This document shows, in pieces, positions 35,266 through 45,164 of a DNA stretch of 64,000 nt. The notes beneath the pieces are model-generated. The model did no database searches. It was not told where the DNA came from and saw nothing but the letters and a program-made list of their open reading frames with translations. This DNA comes from Thermosediminibacter oceani DSM 16646. GTDB taxonomy: Bacteria > Bacillota > Thermosediminibacteria > Thermosediminibacterales > Thermosediminibacteraceae. How positions within the stretch are numbered: the first letter of the stretch is position 1; each line of letters begins with the position of its first letter. The position numbers were made by a program, and so were the translations under genes. Location of the stretch: contig NC_014377.1 of assembly GCF_000144645.1 (NCBI RefSeq), positions 992,001 to 1,056,000 of the forward strand, read 5' to 3'.

Positions 35266-36509
35266 TGTATTATTTTTTTGTAAAAATCCGTACCGCCCCG
35301 TCGATTAGATTTAGAAGGTTTTGCAAGAGAGTATATATCGGAGGCCAATAGGTCGATTTCAAACATCCGCCGGGCGGGATTTTCTAAATTTTTGTATTCG
35401 GCGGTTCTGGTAATGACAGGCAGCCTGCTTTTTTCTTTAATCTTTCTTAGAATTTCGGCCCCCTTTTGAGAAAAACCCAGCACCCTTATGTACAGCGGGG
35501 TTCTGCTGGAGACCAGTTCCCCTTCTATATTGAGCAGGATGTGGGTCAAAATTCGCTGGATTCTGGTCTCGGGGTATCTTTTGGCCTTTATTTCGTTGAC
35601 TAATTCGGCTAAACTTGAAGCTTTTTTAGCGGCACGTTTTATGCGGTTCTCCAACCCTTCTTTAATGTCAAAAATTAAAGAAATATCTTCTTTAAAACTT
35701 CGCCGCAGGATGCCCAGTATCAAAAGCTCAAAATCCTCATAGAATACAGGGCCGTTACCCGATGAAATTTCTCTTTCTATGATTTCGATGCAATGGGAAG
35801 GTAAGGCGAAAACCAGTTGGTTTAAAGCTTCTTTGTGCCGATTTTCCCTGAGAAAATGCCTGATGCTCGAAGCGCTTGAAAATTTCCCTTGCAGGCTTTT
35901 TTCGTGATAGCCGGCACCTTTCCTCAGCACCGGAAGGATTTCCATGTCGATTCCCAATTTATTTATTGCTTTGACATATTCAACTCCGAGGATGAAATTG
36001 GGCTTTTTTAAAAGACCAGATAGTAGCTTAAGTTTGTCATAGGGGATCTGGGAAGATAAGAGGTCGAGCGCGGCTTTTTCCCTTGCTGCCGGAAAAGAAA
36101 ATCCTTCCTTTAAATATTTTTTTATCAAAGCTTTAAAGAGCGGAGATTCCTCAGCGAAAAACTTTCCAATGAGATTCAACTCTTCAATCCTATATTCTTC
36201 TATGCCGAAGCTCAGGTAATTTACCAGCCCCGTTGAGCTCAAAAGCTTTACGGAAGCTTCGGCAAATATTTCAGCTGTTGATGTTGCAAAACAGGTAGGA
36301 ATTTCCACCACCAGATCGGCGCCACCGCCGAGAGCCATTTCGGCCCTAGCCCATTTATCGAAAACGGCGGGCTCCCCTCGCTGGACAAAATTCCCGCTCA
36401 TAGCGCATACAATCGCGTCCGGATTGAATTCGGACCTAATTTTGCTAAGATGGTACATGTGACCGCTGTGGAAAGGATTGTATTCGGCAATAACACCTAC
36501 TATTTTCAT
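35247..36509 (-). CDS. tmcAL: tRNA(Met) cytidine acetate ligase TmcAL
   Basis: TmcAL makes N4-acetylcytidine at C34 of elongator tRNA-Met from acetate and ATP. The 420-residue protein starts MKIVGVIAEYNPFHSGHMYH (nucleotidyltransferase motif) and has AMSGNFVQRGEPAVFDKWAR, ADLVVEIPTCFA and ASSIRHFLREN. It is on the reverse strand, convergent with ylbL and divergent from pta. Its use of free acetate fits the adjacent Pta/AckA genes. Confidence 0.94.
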   Translation of the reverse strand: MKIVGVIAEYNPFHSGHMYHLSKIRSEFNPDAIVCAMSGNFVQRGEPAVFDKWARAEMALGGGADLVVEIPTCFATSTAEIFAEASVKLLSSTGLVNYLSFGIEEYRIEELNLIGKFFAEESPLFKALIKKYLKEGFSFPAAREKAALDLLSSQIPYDKLKLLSGLLKKPNFILGVEYVKAINKLGIDMEILPVLRKGAGYHEKSLQGKFSSASSIRHFLRENRHKEALNQLVFALPSHCIEIIEREISSGNGPVFYEDFELLILGILRRSFKEDISLIFDIKEGLENRIKRAAKKASSLAELVNEIKAKRYPETRIQRILTHILLNIEGELVSSRTPLYIRVLGFSQKGAEILRKIKEKSRLPVITRTAEYKNLENPARRMFEIDLLASDIYSLAKPSKSNRRGGTDFYKKIIHYNFSR

Positions 36510-36615
36510 CCTTTTACCTCCATCGAATCGCAGTTTATATTATATAACAAAAAAATTTTTTTAAAAGGCAGGAAATATGACTTTTATGTAGAATTTCTTT
36601 TTGTATTTTAAGGGC

Positions 36616-36643
36616 TTGTATTTAGGCCTTTTTTTGTTATATT
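36616..36643 (+). promoter_or_regulatory. Possible SigA promoter for pta-ackA
   Basis: TTGTAT at 36616-36621, 16-nt spacer, TATATT at 36638-36643, 44 nt before the pta ATG. Other AT-rich boxes upstream are also possible. Confidence 0.4.
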
Positions 36644-36686
36644 TATTTATGGAGTGAAAAAATTTAAGGAAAGGAGTAAAAATACT

Positions 36687-37685
36687 ATGGATTTGATCCG
36701 AAAAATAAGGGAACGGGCCAAATCTACCAATAAAACTATTGTTCTCGCTGAAGGCGTTGATGAGAGAGTAGTTCGGGCGGCAGCTATAATCCGGGAGGAA
36801 AAGCTGGTGAATGTGGTGCTGCTGGGGAATGAGAATAAGATAAAGGAAGTAGCCGCAGATGTAGACCTTTCCGGTGTCGAAATTATAGACCCGGTGGCTT
36901 CACCCAAAGCCGAAGAGTATGCGGCACTTTTGTACAATCTCCGCAAGGAAAAGGGGATGACCGAAGAAAAGGCACGGGAGCTGGTTAAAGATCCAATCTG
37001 GTATGGCACGCTGATGGTTAAAGCCGGGGATGCGGACGGTATGGTAGCGGGAGCCATTACCGCCACAGCTGATGTGTTCAGGCCGGCTTTTCAGATCGTA
37101 AAGACCGCGCCGGGAGTCAGCGTCGTATCCAGCGCATTCATGATGGTGGTGCCTAACTGCGAGTACGGCGCGAACGGCGTAATTCTCTTTGCCGATTGTG
37201 CCATCAATCCGAACCCCAATGCCCAGCAGCTGGCTGAAATAGCCATCGCATCTTCAAGAACATGGAAAGCTCTTATGGACGAGGAACCATACATAGCTAT
37301 GCTGTCGTTTTCCACTCGTGGAAGCGCCCAGCACGAACTGGTAGAAAAAGTAACGGAAGCCACCAGGATTGTTAGGGAAAAAGCTCCTGAATTAAAGGTT
37401 GACGGCGAAATACAGGCTGACGCGGCCTTGGTTCCGAAGGTAGCTAAAACAAAAGCCCGGGACAGCCAGGTGGCTGGTCGTGCCAATATACTGATTTTCC
37501 CGGACCTCAATGCCGGCAACATAGGATATAAACTGGTGCAGCGCCTTGCAAAGGCTGAAGCCGTAGGACCCATCAGCCAGGGCCTTGCTATGCCGATAAA
37601 CGACCTGTCGCGGGGATGCAGCACCGAAGATATCGTAAATGTGGCAGCCATAACAGCTCTCCAGGCTTCGAGCATGAATCTATAA
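36687..37685 (+). CDS. pta: Phosphate acetyltransferase
   Basis: Pta converts acetyl-CoA to acetyl-phosphate. The 332-residue protein has the single PTA_PTB domain ([55 protein letters not shown]). It lacks the N-terminal regulatory domains of long Pta. ATG 36687 is preferred: GGAAAGGAG is at 36668-36676. The in-frame GTG 36654 is rejected. ackA follows after 26 nt, so the pair yields ATP and acetate. Confidence 0.95.
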   Translation: MDLIRKIRERAKSTNKTIVLAEGVDERVVRAAAIIREEKLVNVVLLGNENKIKEVAADVDLSGVEIIDPVASPKAEEYAALLYNLRKEKGMTEEKARELVKDPIWYGTLMVKAGDADGMVAGAITATADVFRPAFQIVKTAPGVSVVSSAFMMVVPNCEYGANGVILFADCAINPNPNAQQLAEIAIASSRTWKALMDEEPYIAMLSFSTRGSAQHELVEKVTEATRIVREKAPELKVDGEIQADAALVPKVAKTKARDSQVAGRANILIFPDLNAGNIGYKLVQRLAKAEAVGPISQGLAMPINDLSRGCSTEDIVNVAAITALQASSMNL

Positions 37686-37711
37686 ATAAAAGTCGGTTGA
37701 GGAGGTTAATT

Positions 37712-38902
37712 ATGAAGGTACTTGTCATAAATTGTGGAAGTTCTTCCCTGAAATATCAGCTTTTCAATATGGAAAATGAGACTGTACTCGCCAAAGGATT
37801 GATTGAGAGAATAGGCCTTGAAGGTTCAATGCTCAAGCATCAGCCGGCCGGTAAGGATAAGGTTGAAATAATGGTTGAAGTTCCCAACCATAAAGTTGCG
37901 GTAAAATTGATGCTGGATGCCCTCGAGCACGAAGAATACGGAGTTATTAAGGATACTTCCGAGATAAGTGCGGTAGGTCATCGGGTTGCCCACGGTGGAG
38001 ATAGGTTCTCCAATTCGGTAAAGATTGATGACAATGTTATGAATGAGTTGAAAAAATGTATACAGCTTGCTCCATTGCACAATCCACCGAACATTTGGGG
38101 AATTGAGGCTGTCAGGGAGATACTGCCTGATGTCCCGATGGTAGCAGTGTTTGATACTGCTTTCCATCAGACAATACCCGAATACGCTTATATTTACGGT
38201 ATTCCTTATGAACTCTATGAAAAATATTCTGTAAGAAGATACGGTTTCCACGGTACCTCTCACAGGTACGTATCAATGAGGGCTGCAAAAGTGCTTAACC
38301 GCCCCCTGGAAACCTTAAAGCTCGTTACACTTCATCTCGGCAACGGGTCCAGCATATCGGCGGTTGAAGGCGGGAAGTCTGTAGAAAACAGCATGGGATT
38401 CACACCTCTTGAGGGTCTAACCATGGGTACCCGCTGCGGCTCCATTGACCCGTACATACCGCTCTTCATAATGGAAAAAGAAGGAGTTCCTTTAGAGAAG
38501 ATAAATGATTATCTAAATAAAAAGTGCGGTGTTCTAGGAATTTCAGGAGTAAGCAGCGACTTTAGAGATATCGAGCAGGCTGCCGAAGAGGGTAATCGGA
38601 GGGCAAAGCTGGCGCTGGAAGTTTTTGCATATCAGGCCAAGAAGTATATCGGCGCTTATGCCGCAGCAATGAACGGTCTGGACGCAATAGTTTTTACGGG
38701 TGGCATAGGTGAAAATTCTTCTACCGTAAGGCGTATGATATGTCAGGGTATGGAATATTTCGGGATCAAAATCGATGAAGATAAAAACAAAATCAGAGGT
38801 CAGGAGGCCGATATATCGGCGGATGATGCGCGCACAAAGGTCCTCGTCATACCCACCAACGAAGAACTAATGATCGCCAGGGATACCGTTGCACTGATAT
38901 AA
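37712..38902 (+). CDS. ackA: Acetate kinase
   Basis: AckA makes ATP and acetate from acetyl-phosphate. The 396-residue protein has [16 protein letters not shown] (nucleotide site), [64 protein letters not shown] and [12 protein letters not shown] 37712 follows GGAGG by 6 nt; a longer ORF runs into pta. It ends an operon; the next gene has its own strong promoter. Confidence 0.96.
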   Translation: MKVLVINCGSSSLKYQLFNMENETVLAKGLIERIGLEGSMLKHQPAGKDKVEIMVEVPNHKVAVKLMLDALEHEEYGVIKDTSEISAVGHRVAHGGDRFSNSVKIDDNVMNELKKCIQLAPLHNPPNIWGIEAVREILPDVPMVAVFDTAFHQTIPEYAYIYGIPYELYEKYSVRRYGFHGTSHRYVSMRAAKVLNRPLETLKLVTLHLGNGSSISAVEGGKSVENSMGFTPLEGLTMGTRCGSIDPYIPLFIMEKEGVPLEKINDYLNKKCGVLGISGVSSDFRDIEQAAEEGNRRAKLALEVFAYQAKKYIGAYAAAMNGLDAIVFTGGIGENSSTVRRMICQGMEYFGIKIDEDKNKIRGQEADISADDARTKVLVIPTNEELMIARDTVALI

Positions 38903-38905
38903 GCC

Positions 38906-38934
38906 TTGACAGTAACCTTCGGTCCTTTTATAAT
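38906..38934 (+). promoter_or_regulatory. Consensus SigA promoter for DUF177-rpmF
   Basis: TTGACA at 38906-38911, 17-nt spacer, TATAAT at 38929-38934: a perfect consensus pair, 37 nt before the DUF177 start. Confidence 0.92.
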
Positions 38935-38971
38935 TAAATGAGTTAAGTATTTCGAATGAAGGTGAATTTAA

Positions 38972-39490
38972 TTGGAACTCTCTATCGCAGACATAAAGCA
39001 GAGGGTTGGTGCAGCGTACGATTTTGATGTAGAGGAGAAGGTAGAAGGACTGGAGTTCAAAGGAGAGAGGATAGAATTTGTGGCTCCGCTCAGGGTGAGC
39101 GGCAGGGTTGAGAACCTAGGGAAAAAGCTTTACGGGGTTACCGGTGTAATACATGCCATCATCGAGGATCGGTGCTACAGGTGCCTCGCAAAAACCCAGG
39201 TTAACCTGAAGATCGATTTCAACTTCAAATTCAGTGAATCTCCTGAAAAGTACAGGGAAGAGGAAGATGAAGTATTTCCAATAGAGGAAGATACTATCAA
39301 ACTCGAAACTCCCGTAATTAACGAAATAATATTAAACCTGCCCAGCAAAGTGCTGTGCTCGCCCGATTGCCGGGGATTTTGCCCCGACTGCGGTGCAGAT
39401 CTTAATAGCGGAGAATGCAGTTGCAACGAAACAAAAATTGACCCGAGATTGCGGGTGTTACAAAAATTGCTGGATACAAGCAATGATTAG
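38972..39490 (+). CDS. yceD: DUF177 family protein (YceD-like)
   Basis: The 172-residue protein has an N-terminal beta-rich DUF177 part (FVAPLRVSGRVENLGKKLYG), CYRCLAK, and a C-terminal cysteine group CSPDCRGFCPDCGADLNSG plus CSC, likely zinc-binding. YceD genes are almost always next to rpmF, as here, and are linked to rRNA accumulation in plants and bacteria. TTG 38972 follows AAGGTGA by 7-8 nt. Confidence 0.9.
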   Translation: MELSIADIKQRVGAAYDFDVEEKVEGLEFKGERIEFVAPLRVSGRVENLGKKLYGVTGVIHAIIEDRCYRCLAKTQVNLKIDFNFKFSESPEKYREEEDEVFPIEEDTIKLETPVINEIILNLPSKVLCSPDCRGFCPDCGADLNSGECSCNETKIDPRLRVLQKLLDTSND

Positions 39491-39501
39491 GAGGTGCTAG
39501 A

Positions 39502-39684
39502 ATGGCAAATCCAAAACGCAGATTTTCCAAAGCCAGGACAGCAAAACGCAGGGCCCAGTGGAAGCTCACATTGCCGTCCATCAACCGGTGCCCTCACTGC
39601 CATCATGTAAAGATGCCTCACAGGATATGCCCCAACTGCGGGTATTATAAAGGCCGCCAAGTAGTAAAAGTGGAAGCCGAGTAA
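39502..39684 (+). CDS. rpmF: 50S ribosomal protein L32
   Basis: The 60-residue protein has MANPKRRFSKARTAKRRAQW and the zinc ribbon CPHCHHVKMPHRICPNCGYY. AGGAGG is 9 nt before ATG 39502. A terminator follows. Confidence 0.97.
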   Translation: MANPKRRFSKARTAKRRAQWKLTLPSINRCPHCHHVKMPHRICPNCGYYKGRQVVKVEAE

Positions 39685-39696
39685 CAACGCGTAAAA

Positions 39697-39736
39697 GGGA
39701 GAACGTACTCAAGAAGTATGTTCTCTCTTTTGTTTT
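39697..39736 (+). terminator. Rho-independent terminator after rpmF
   Basis: Arms 39697-39709 and 39715-39727 form a 13-bp stem with two or three wobble pairs, followed by TTTTGTTTTT. Confidence 0.85.
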
Positions 39737-39763
39737 TATCCGTTAAATTTTATTTTTTCAAGG

Positions 39764-39792
39764 TTGATTTTGGTTTTTAAATAATATATACT
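39764..39792 (+). promoter_or_regulatory. SigA-type promoter for the fapR-fab gene run
   Basis: TTGATT at 39764-39769, 17-nt spacer, TATACT at 39787-39792. It is immediately followed by an inverted repeat that would cover the transcription start. Confidence 0.65.
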
Positions 39793-39794
39793 TT

Positions 39795-39822
39795 TAATAG
39801 CTGCTCCTAAAAGCAACTATTA
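39795..39822 (+). promoter_or_regulatory. Inverted repeat, candidate FapR operator
   Basis: Arms TAATAG-C-TGCT (39795-39805) and AGCA-A-CTATTA (39812-39822) with 6-nt spacer CCTAAA: 10 of 11 positions pair. It starts 2 nt after the -10 box, a good place for repression by FapR, whose gene starts 15 nt later. It does not match the Bacillus FapR consensus closely, so the assignment rests on position and symmetry. Confidence 0.5.
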
Positions 39823-39837
39823 TTGAGGGTGATCATA

Positions 39838-40413
39838 TTGTTTAAAAAAGGGTTGTCAAAAAAAGAAAGGCAAAAGGAGCTACAGACATTGCTTGCTGAT
39901 GACCCTTTTTTAACCGACGAAGAACTAGCGGAGAGGTTTAACGTCAGCATCCAGACCATAAGGCTGGACCGGATGGAGCTTAAAATCCCGGAGCTTCGTG
40001 AAAGAATAAAAGCTGTAGCTCAGGAAAACTACTCCAAAGTCAGAGCGATAGGTATAAAAGAAATCGTCGGGGAACTGGTAGATCTAGAACTGGGCAAAAG
40101 GGGTATTTCTGTATTGGAAACCACTGAAGATATGACTTTCGAAAAAACCAAAATAGTGAGGGGAGAATTCATATTTGCCCAGGCAAACTCGCTGGCCATA
40201 GCTGTAATAGATGCAAACGTAGCTCTGACGGGAGTTGCCAATATAAAATACAAATCTCCCGTATTCGCGGGGCAGAAACTCGTTGCAAAAGCGGAAGTTA
40301 CTAGGGTCAGGGGCAATAAACAGTTCGTGTTTGTAAGGGTGTATGAAAAGCAGCGGGAAGTGTTTCGGGGTAAGTTTATCCTGGTATCATTAGATGGCGA
40401 GGTGAATGTATGA
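39838..40413 (+). CDS. fapR: Fatty acid biosynthesis transcriptional regulator FapR
   Basis: FapR represses fatty-acid and phospholipid genes and is released by malonyl-CoA. The 191-residue protein has an N-terminal HTH ([21 protein letters not shown]) and a C-terminal hot-dog effector domain ([33 protein letters not shown]). TTG 39838 fits GAGGGTGAT; the earlier TTG 39823 is rejected. It heads the fab gene cluster and probably represses itself through the repeat just upstream. Confidence 0.95.
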   Translation: MFKKGLSKKERQKELQTLLADDPFLTDEELAERFNVSIQTIRLDRMELKIPELRERIKAVAQENYSKVRAIGIKEIVGELVDLELGKRGISVLETTEDMTFEKTKIVRGEFIFAQANSLAIAVIDANVALTGVANIKYKSPVFAGQKLVAKAEVTRVRGNKQFVFVRVYEKQREVFRGKFILVSLDGEVNV

Positions 40414-41411
40414 AGATTATTGTAGATGCCATGGGAGGAGACAACGCCCCGAAGGAAGTGGTTTTGGGTGCTTTAGAGGCGGTTAAAAACCTGGCCGTGG
40501 ACGTCGTCCTGGTAGGCAATGAAGAAAAAATCCGGTATTATATGGCGACCCCGGTGCCGAAAATCGAAGTGGTGAATGCCGCTGAAGTTATAGGTAACGA
40601 TGAACCGCCCGTGGCAGCAATCAGGACTAAAAAGGATGCGTCAATTCCCAAAGGCTTGAAGCTGCTGAAAGAAGGACGAGGTAACGCTATGGTTTCCGCC
40701 GGGAGTACCGGCGCCCTAATGGCCGGCGGTCTTTTCATCCTCGGGAGGTTTGAGGGTGTTGACAGGCCTGCCATTGCAACCCTGGTTCCTACCAGAAAAA
40801 AGCCGACGCTATTGCTGGATATCGGCGCAAACAGCGATTCAAAACCCAGAAATCTCGTCCAGTTTGCCGTCATGGGGAGCGTCTACAGCAGGGAGATCCT
40901 GGGCGTTGAGAACCCCAGAGTAGGATTGCTCAACATAGGCGTCGAGGAAGAAAAGGGGAATAGTGCCGTTAAAACGGCTTACGGGCTATTGAGAGAATTA
41001 AAGGATATCAACTTCGGGGGAAACGTAGAAGCCAGGGACTTTTTCGATGGCCATTTTGACGTGGTAGTGTGCGACGGATTCGTGGGCAACATATTCCTCA
41101 AGACCGTTGAAGGTTTCGGGAGCTTTTTGCTGGACCTGTTAAAAACCGAAGTCAAAGGGAAATTTACATACTCACTAGGAGCCCTTTTGATAAAGCCGGC
41201 TTTAAAAGCCGTCAAAGCCAGGATGGATTATTCCGAATACGGTGGGGCGATGTTTCTCGGTCTTGACGGAATTCTTATAAAATGTCACGGTTCGTCGGAC
41301 AGAAAGGCGATATTCAACGGTATCAAGCTGGCAAAACAGTTTGCTGAAAGTAACGTACATTTAAAATTGAAAAAAGCGCTTTTAGATATAGAAGGAGAGA
41401 TATCATCTTGA
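40410..41411 (+). CDS. plsX: Phosphate acyltransferase PlsX
   Basis: PlsX converts acyl-ACP to acyl-phosphate for PlsY. The 333-residue protein has [45 protein letters not shown] and [17 protein letters not shown]. It overlaps fapR by ATGA and fabH by a TTGA overlap. With FakA and DegV it can also take up exogenous acyl groups. Confidence 0.96.
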   Translation: MKIIVDAMGGDNAPKEVVLGALEAVKNLAVDVVLVGNEEKIRYYMATPVPKIEVVNAAEVIGNDEPPVAAIRTKKDASIPKGLKLLKEGRGNAMVSAGSTGALMAGGLFILGRFEGVDRPAIATLVPTRKKPTLLLDIGANSDSKPRNLVQFAVMGSVYSREILGVENPRVGLLNIGVEEEKGNSAVKTAYGLLRELKDINFGGNVEARDFFDGHFDVVVCDGFVGNIFLKTVEGFGSFLLDLLKTEVKGKFTYSLGALLIKPALKAVKARMDYSEYGGAMFLGLDGILIKCHGSSDRKAIFNGIKLAKQFAESNVHLKLKKALLDIEGEISS

Positions 41412-42394
41412 AAAGGGCTGGCATTATAGGTTTGGGCTCCTATACTCCGGAAAAAGTACTTGCAAACAGTGATCTGGAAAAGATGGTAGAAACTTCAGAT
41501 GAATGGATAAAGACCAGGACGGGAATTTCTTACCGACGGATTGCCGGCGAAGATACTGCTACCTCCGATATAGCTGTGAAAGCATCGCTCAAGGCCCTGG
41601 AAAAGGCAGCCATGGATCCAGAGGAACTCGATTTGATCATAGGAGCAACGGTAACTCCTGACATGATGTTTCCGTCGACCGCATGCGTCGTTCAGAGAAA
41701 GATAGGAGCGTTCAGGGCAGCAGCGTTCGACCTGTCGGCCGGATGCACCGGTTTTATATACGCCCTGACTATCGCTACCCAGTTTATCAAAAACGGCACA
41801 TACAGAAATATTCTTATCTTTGGAGCCGAAACACTTTCAAAAATTGTTGACTGGCAGGACAGGAATACGTGCGTGCTGTTCGGAGACGGTGCCGGAGCAG
41901 CCGTAGTGAGCGAGGTTGAACAGGGAGGAATTCTGGAGAGCCTTCTGGGAGCCGATGGAAGGGGAACAGACCTGCTTTTTATGCCTGCAGGTGGTTCTAG
42001 GGAGCCCGCTAGTATTGAAACGGTCAGGGAACGGAAGCACTATATTAAAATGAACGGCAACGAGGTATTTAAATTTGCAGTAAAGATTATGGAAGTAGCT
42101 ACAAGACAGGTGGTTGAGAGTGCCAACCTTACCACGGATGACGTGGATTTTATAATCCCGCACCAGGCGAATATGAGGATTATCGATGCAGCCATAAAAA
42201 GGCTCAACATTCCTAAAGAAAAGGTTATGGTCAACCTGGATAGATACGGCAACATGTCTGCCGCATCGATTCCGGTAGCCTTGGACGAAGCCGTTAGGGA
42301 AAAACGAATTAAAAAAGGTGATAAGGTAGTGGTGGTTGGGTTCGGAGCCGGCCTTACCTGGGGAGCTAATCTTATAGAGTGGAGTTTCGACTGA
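41408..42394 (+). CDS. fabH: 3-oxoacyl-ACP synthase III
   Basis: FabH starts fatty-acid synthesis by condensing acyl-CoA with malonyl-ACP. The 328-residue thiolase-fold enzyme has the triad C113 (LSAGCTGF), H252 (PHQANMRI) and N282 (RYGNMSAASIP). TTG 41408 overlaps the plsX stop. Confidence 0.96.
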   Translation: MKRAGIIGLGSYTPEKVLANSDLEKMVETSDEWIKTRTGISYRRIAGEDTATSDIAVKASLKALEKAAMDPEELDLIIGATVTPDMMFPSTACVVQRKIGAFRAAAFDLSAGCTGFIYALTIATQFIKNGTYRNILIFGAETLSKIVDWQDRNTCVLFGDGAGAAVVSEVEQGGILESLLGADGRGTDLLFMPAGGSREPASIETVRERKHYIKMNGNEVFKFAVKIMEVATRQVVESANLTTDDVDFIIPHQANMRIIDAAIKRLNIPKEKVMVNLDRYGNMSAASIPVALDEAVREKRIKKGDKVVVVGFGAGLTWGANLIEWSFD

Positions 42395-42415
42395 AATGGA
42401 TTGGCAGGTGAGCTT

Positions 42416-43252
42416 ATGGGGTCTGTAAAAATAGTGACCGACAGCACGGCGGACTTACCGCCCGATATGGTGGAGAGGTACGAAATCGGCATAGTGCCGT
42501 TAAAAATATTTTTCGGGGATGAAGAATACAGGGATGGTATTGATATAACGCCCGATGAGTTCTATAAAAAGTTGAGGACATCGCCCCATCATCCCCGAAC
42601 ATCCCAGCCGTCTCCTGCCGAGTTTGTCGAATGCTATGAAAAACTGGCAACGGATGCTACGCACTTAATTTCTATCCACCTGTCTAGTAAACTGAGCGGA
42701 ACCTACAATTCCGCCATTGTGGCCGGGAGCATGGTTGATATTCCAGTGGATGCGGTGGATTCACAAGGAGCGTCGATGGTACTGGGATTTATGGCAATAG
42801 AAGCGGCCAAAGCGGCCCGGGAAGGTAAACAACCGGGTGAGATCCTCGATAAAGTAGAGGGTTTGAAAAAGAGAATCCGGATATATTTTTTGGTGGACAC
42901 ACTCGAGTACCTGCAAAAGGGCGGCAGGATAGGAAGAGCTGCGGCGTTTCTCGGAAATCTGCTCAATATAAAACCGATGCTTACTTTTGAAGACGGCCTG
43001 ATAACTCCTGTGGAAAGAATCCGGGGAAAATCAAAGGCGCTCAATAAGCTGGTGGAAAAAGTTTCTCAGGAGGCGGCCAAAGGACCACTTACGGCTGCCG
43101 TTGTACATTCCGATTGCCTTGAGGAAGCCTTGCGATTTAAAGAACTCATCGAAGAAAGATTTGAATTCAGAGAGCTTTACCTCACTTCTCTGGGGTGCGT
43201 TCTGGGGGCTCACACAGGGCCGGGCCTCATAGGAATCGTATATTACCACTAG
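42416..43252 (+). CDS. DegV family fatty-acid-binding protein (FakB-like)
   Basis: The 278-residue protein starts with MGSVKIVTDSTADLPPDM and has the DegV signatures SQPSPAEF, HLSSKLSGTYNSA, VDSQGASMVLG and LVDTLEYLQKGGRIGRA. DegV proteins bind a fatty acid and present it to FakA. ATG 42416 follows AGGTGAG; the TTG 42401 is rejected. Position inside the fab run supports a lipid role. The FakA-like kinase is 15 kb away at 26331. Confidence 0.9.
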   Translation: MGSVKIVTDSTADLPPDMVERYEIGIVPLKIFFGDEEYRDGIDITPDEFYKKLRTSPHHPRTSQPSPAEFVECYEKLATDATHLISIHLSSKLSGTYNSAIVAGSMVDIPVDAVDSQGASMVLGFMAIEAAKAAREGKQPGEILDKVEGLKKRIRIYFLVDTLEYLQKGGRIGRAAAFLGNLLNIKPMLTFEDGLITPVERIRGKSKALNKLVEKVSQEAAKGPLTAAVVHSDCLEEALRFKELIEERFEFRELYLTSLGCVLGAHTGPGLIGIVYYH

Positions 43253-43269
43253 TTGTTAGGGGGAGTCCG

Positions 43270-44217
43270 ATGTTCCACACAGAAATATGCGATCTGCTGG
43301 GGATAAAATACCCGATAATACAAGGAGGAATGGCCTGGGTCGCCACCGCCGAACTGGCAGCGGCTGTCTCCAATGCCGGTGGTCTAGGCGTAATAGGGGC
43401 GGGCAAAGCACCGGCTGAGGCTGTAAGGGAAGAGATCAGAAAAACCAGATCCCTGACGGATAAGCCCTTTGGGGTTAACGTATATTTTATGTCTCCTTTC
43501 GTGGATGAAGTAATGAAGGTAATCATCGAAGAAAGAGTCCCAGTAGTGACCACCGGAGCCGGGAACCCGGGCAAATACATAGCCAGCCTGAAGGAAGCCG
43601 GGACCAAAATAATACCGGTAATTGCATCAGTCGCCTTGGCCCAGAGACTTGAAAAAATAGGTGTGGATGCGGTTATCGCCGAAGGCATGGAGTGCGGTGG
43701 TCATATAGGAGAAATCACGACTATGGCTCTGGTACCCCAGGTGGTTGATGCCGTTAAAATCCCGGTAATAGCTGCCGGAGGTATCGCGGACGCCAGAGGA
43801 TTCCTTGCCGCTTTAGCCCTGGGAGCGAAGGGTGTTCAAATGGGTACCAGATTCGTGTGTTCGAAGGAATGCACAGTCCACGAAAATTACAAACAGGCCA
43901 TCATCAAGGCTGGAGACCGGAGTACCGTGGTAACCGGGAGGTCTACCGGGCACCCGGTAAGGGTGTTGAAGAACAAACTGGCGAGAAAGTTCGAGCTGCT
44001 GGAGCAAAAGGGGGCTGACTTGAAAGAGTATGAGGCTCTCGGAGCGGGAAAACTGAAAGCAGCGGTAGAAGGCGATGCGGAAAACGGTTCTTTGATGGCA
44101 GGGCAGGTAGCCGGCCTTGTAAACGAAATTAAACCAGTAAAAGACATAATAGAAGAGATTATAAATGCTGCCAGTATGCTGCTGGATGAAATGGCGACCG
44201 GCCAAAAGTGGAGGTAG
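43270..44217 (+). CDS. fabK: Enoyl-ACP reductase II (FabK, FMN-dependent)
   Basis: FabK performs the last reduction of the elongation cycle with NAD(P)H and FMN and is insensitive to FabI inhibitors such as triclosan. The 315-residue TIM-barrel protein has IIQGGMAWVATAELAAAVSN, AGGLGVIGAG, H145 in GMECGGHIGE, AAGGIADARG and GVQMGTRF. ATG 43270 follows AGGGGGAG; the longer ORF would run into degV. The last 10 nt are near the fabD start. Confidence 0.93.
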   Translation: MFHTEICDLLGIKYPIIQGGMAWVATAELAAAVSNAGGLGVIGAGKAPAEAVREEIRKTRSLTDKPFGVNVYFMSPFVDEVMKVIIEERVPVVTTGAGNPGKYIASLKEAGTKIIPVIASVALAQRLEKIGVDAVIAEGMECGGHIGEITTMALVPQVVDAVKIPVIAAGGIADARGFLAALALGAKGVQMGTRFVCSKECTVHENYKQAIIKAGDRSTVVTGRSTGHPVRVLKNKLARKFELLEQKGADLKEYEALGAGKLKAAVEGDAENGSLMAGQVAGLVNEIKPVKDIIEEIINAASMLLDEMATGQKWR

Positions 44218-44222
44218 TGTTG

Positions 44223-45164
44223 ATGGGAAAAGTGGCGTTTTTGTTTGCCGGGCAGGGTGCCCAGTATGTCGGTATGGGTAAAGAGTTGATCGATAATTTT
44301 GAAACAGCAAGAAAAATATTCGACATGGCCGACGAAGTATTGGGTTATAAAATTTCCGAAATTTGTTTTAACGGTCCTGAAGAAAGGCTGAAGGAAACCG
44401 CCAACACCCAGCCGGCCATTTTGACTCACAGCGTAGCCTGCTACTTCTTACTGAAAGAAGAAGGAATAGTCCCCAACGTGGTGGCGGGGTTGAGCCTGGG
44501 AGAGTATTCTGCCCTTGTAGCTGCAGAATCCATAGACTTCGAAGAAGCGGTGCCCCTTGTGCGCAAGAGAGGCATATATATGCAGGAAGCCGTGCCGCTG
44601 GGTCGGGGAGCCATGGCCGCAGTAATCGGCCTCGAAAAACAGGAGGTGCTCAGAGTTTGTGAACTTGCTTCGGAAGCAGGGATAGTGGAAGCCGCTAATT
44701 TCAACTGTCCGGATCAGATAGTTATTTCCGGGGAAGTGAGAGCTGTCGAAAAAGCGGTAGAGATCGCCAAGGGAAAGGGCGCCAGGAAAGCCGTCATGTT
44801 GCACGTAAGCGCACCCTTCCACTGCAGCCTGCTTAAGCCGGCGGGTGAAAAGCTTGCCGTGGAGCTGGGCAAAGTCCACATAAAATCTGCTAAAATTCCC
44901 CTGATTTCAAACGTAACTGCGGACCCGGTTTCCGACGGTGCCACAATAAAGGAACTTCTGGTAAAACAGGTGAGCTCTCCGGTACTCTGGGAAGACAGCG
45001 TCAACAAAATGAAGGAAATGGGAGTGGATACTTTTGTGGAGTTAGGTCCCGGTAGAGCGCTTTCGGGGTTTGTCAAAAAAATCGACAGAAGCCTGGTTAC
45101 CCTAAACGTGGAGGATGTGGAATCCTTGCGCAAGACCATAGCTTTCTTTAGGGGGAGAAAATAA
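44223..45164 (+). CDS. fabD: Malonyl-CoA-ACP transacylase
   Basis: FabD loads malonate onto ACP. The 313-residue protein has [14 protein letters not shown], the nucleophile S91 in [11 protein letters not shown]116-region [11 protein letters not shown] and H200 in [13 protein letters not shown] 44223 fits TGGAGG at 44209-44214; TTG 44220 and GTG 44208 are less likely. It overlaps fabG by TAATG. Confidence 0.96.
   Translation: MGKVAFLFAGQGAQYVGMGKELIDNFETARKIFDMADEVLGYKISEICFNGPEERLKETANTQPAILTHSVACYFLLKEEGIVPNVVAGLSLGEYSALVAAESIDFEEAVPLVRKRGIYMQEAVPLGRGAMAAVIGLEKQEVLRVCELASEAGIVEAANFNCPDQIVISGEVRAVEKAVEIAKGKGARKAVMLHVSAPFHCSLLKPAGEKLAVELGKVHIKSAKIPLISNVTADPVSDGATIKELLVKQVSSPVLWEDSVNKMKEMGVDTFVELGPGRALSGFVKKIDRSLVTLNVEDVESLRKTIAFFRGRK

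Noticed and set aside
36599-36632. Terminator-like AGGGC...GGCCT with T-run before pta
   Set aside because: Only three consecutive pairs can form.
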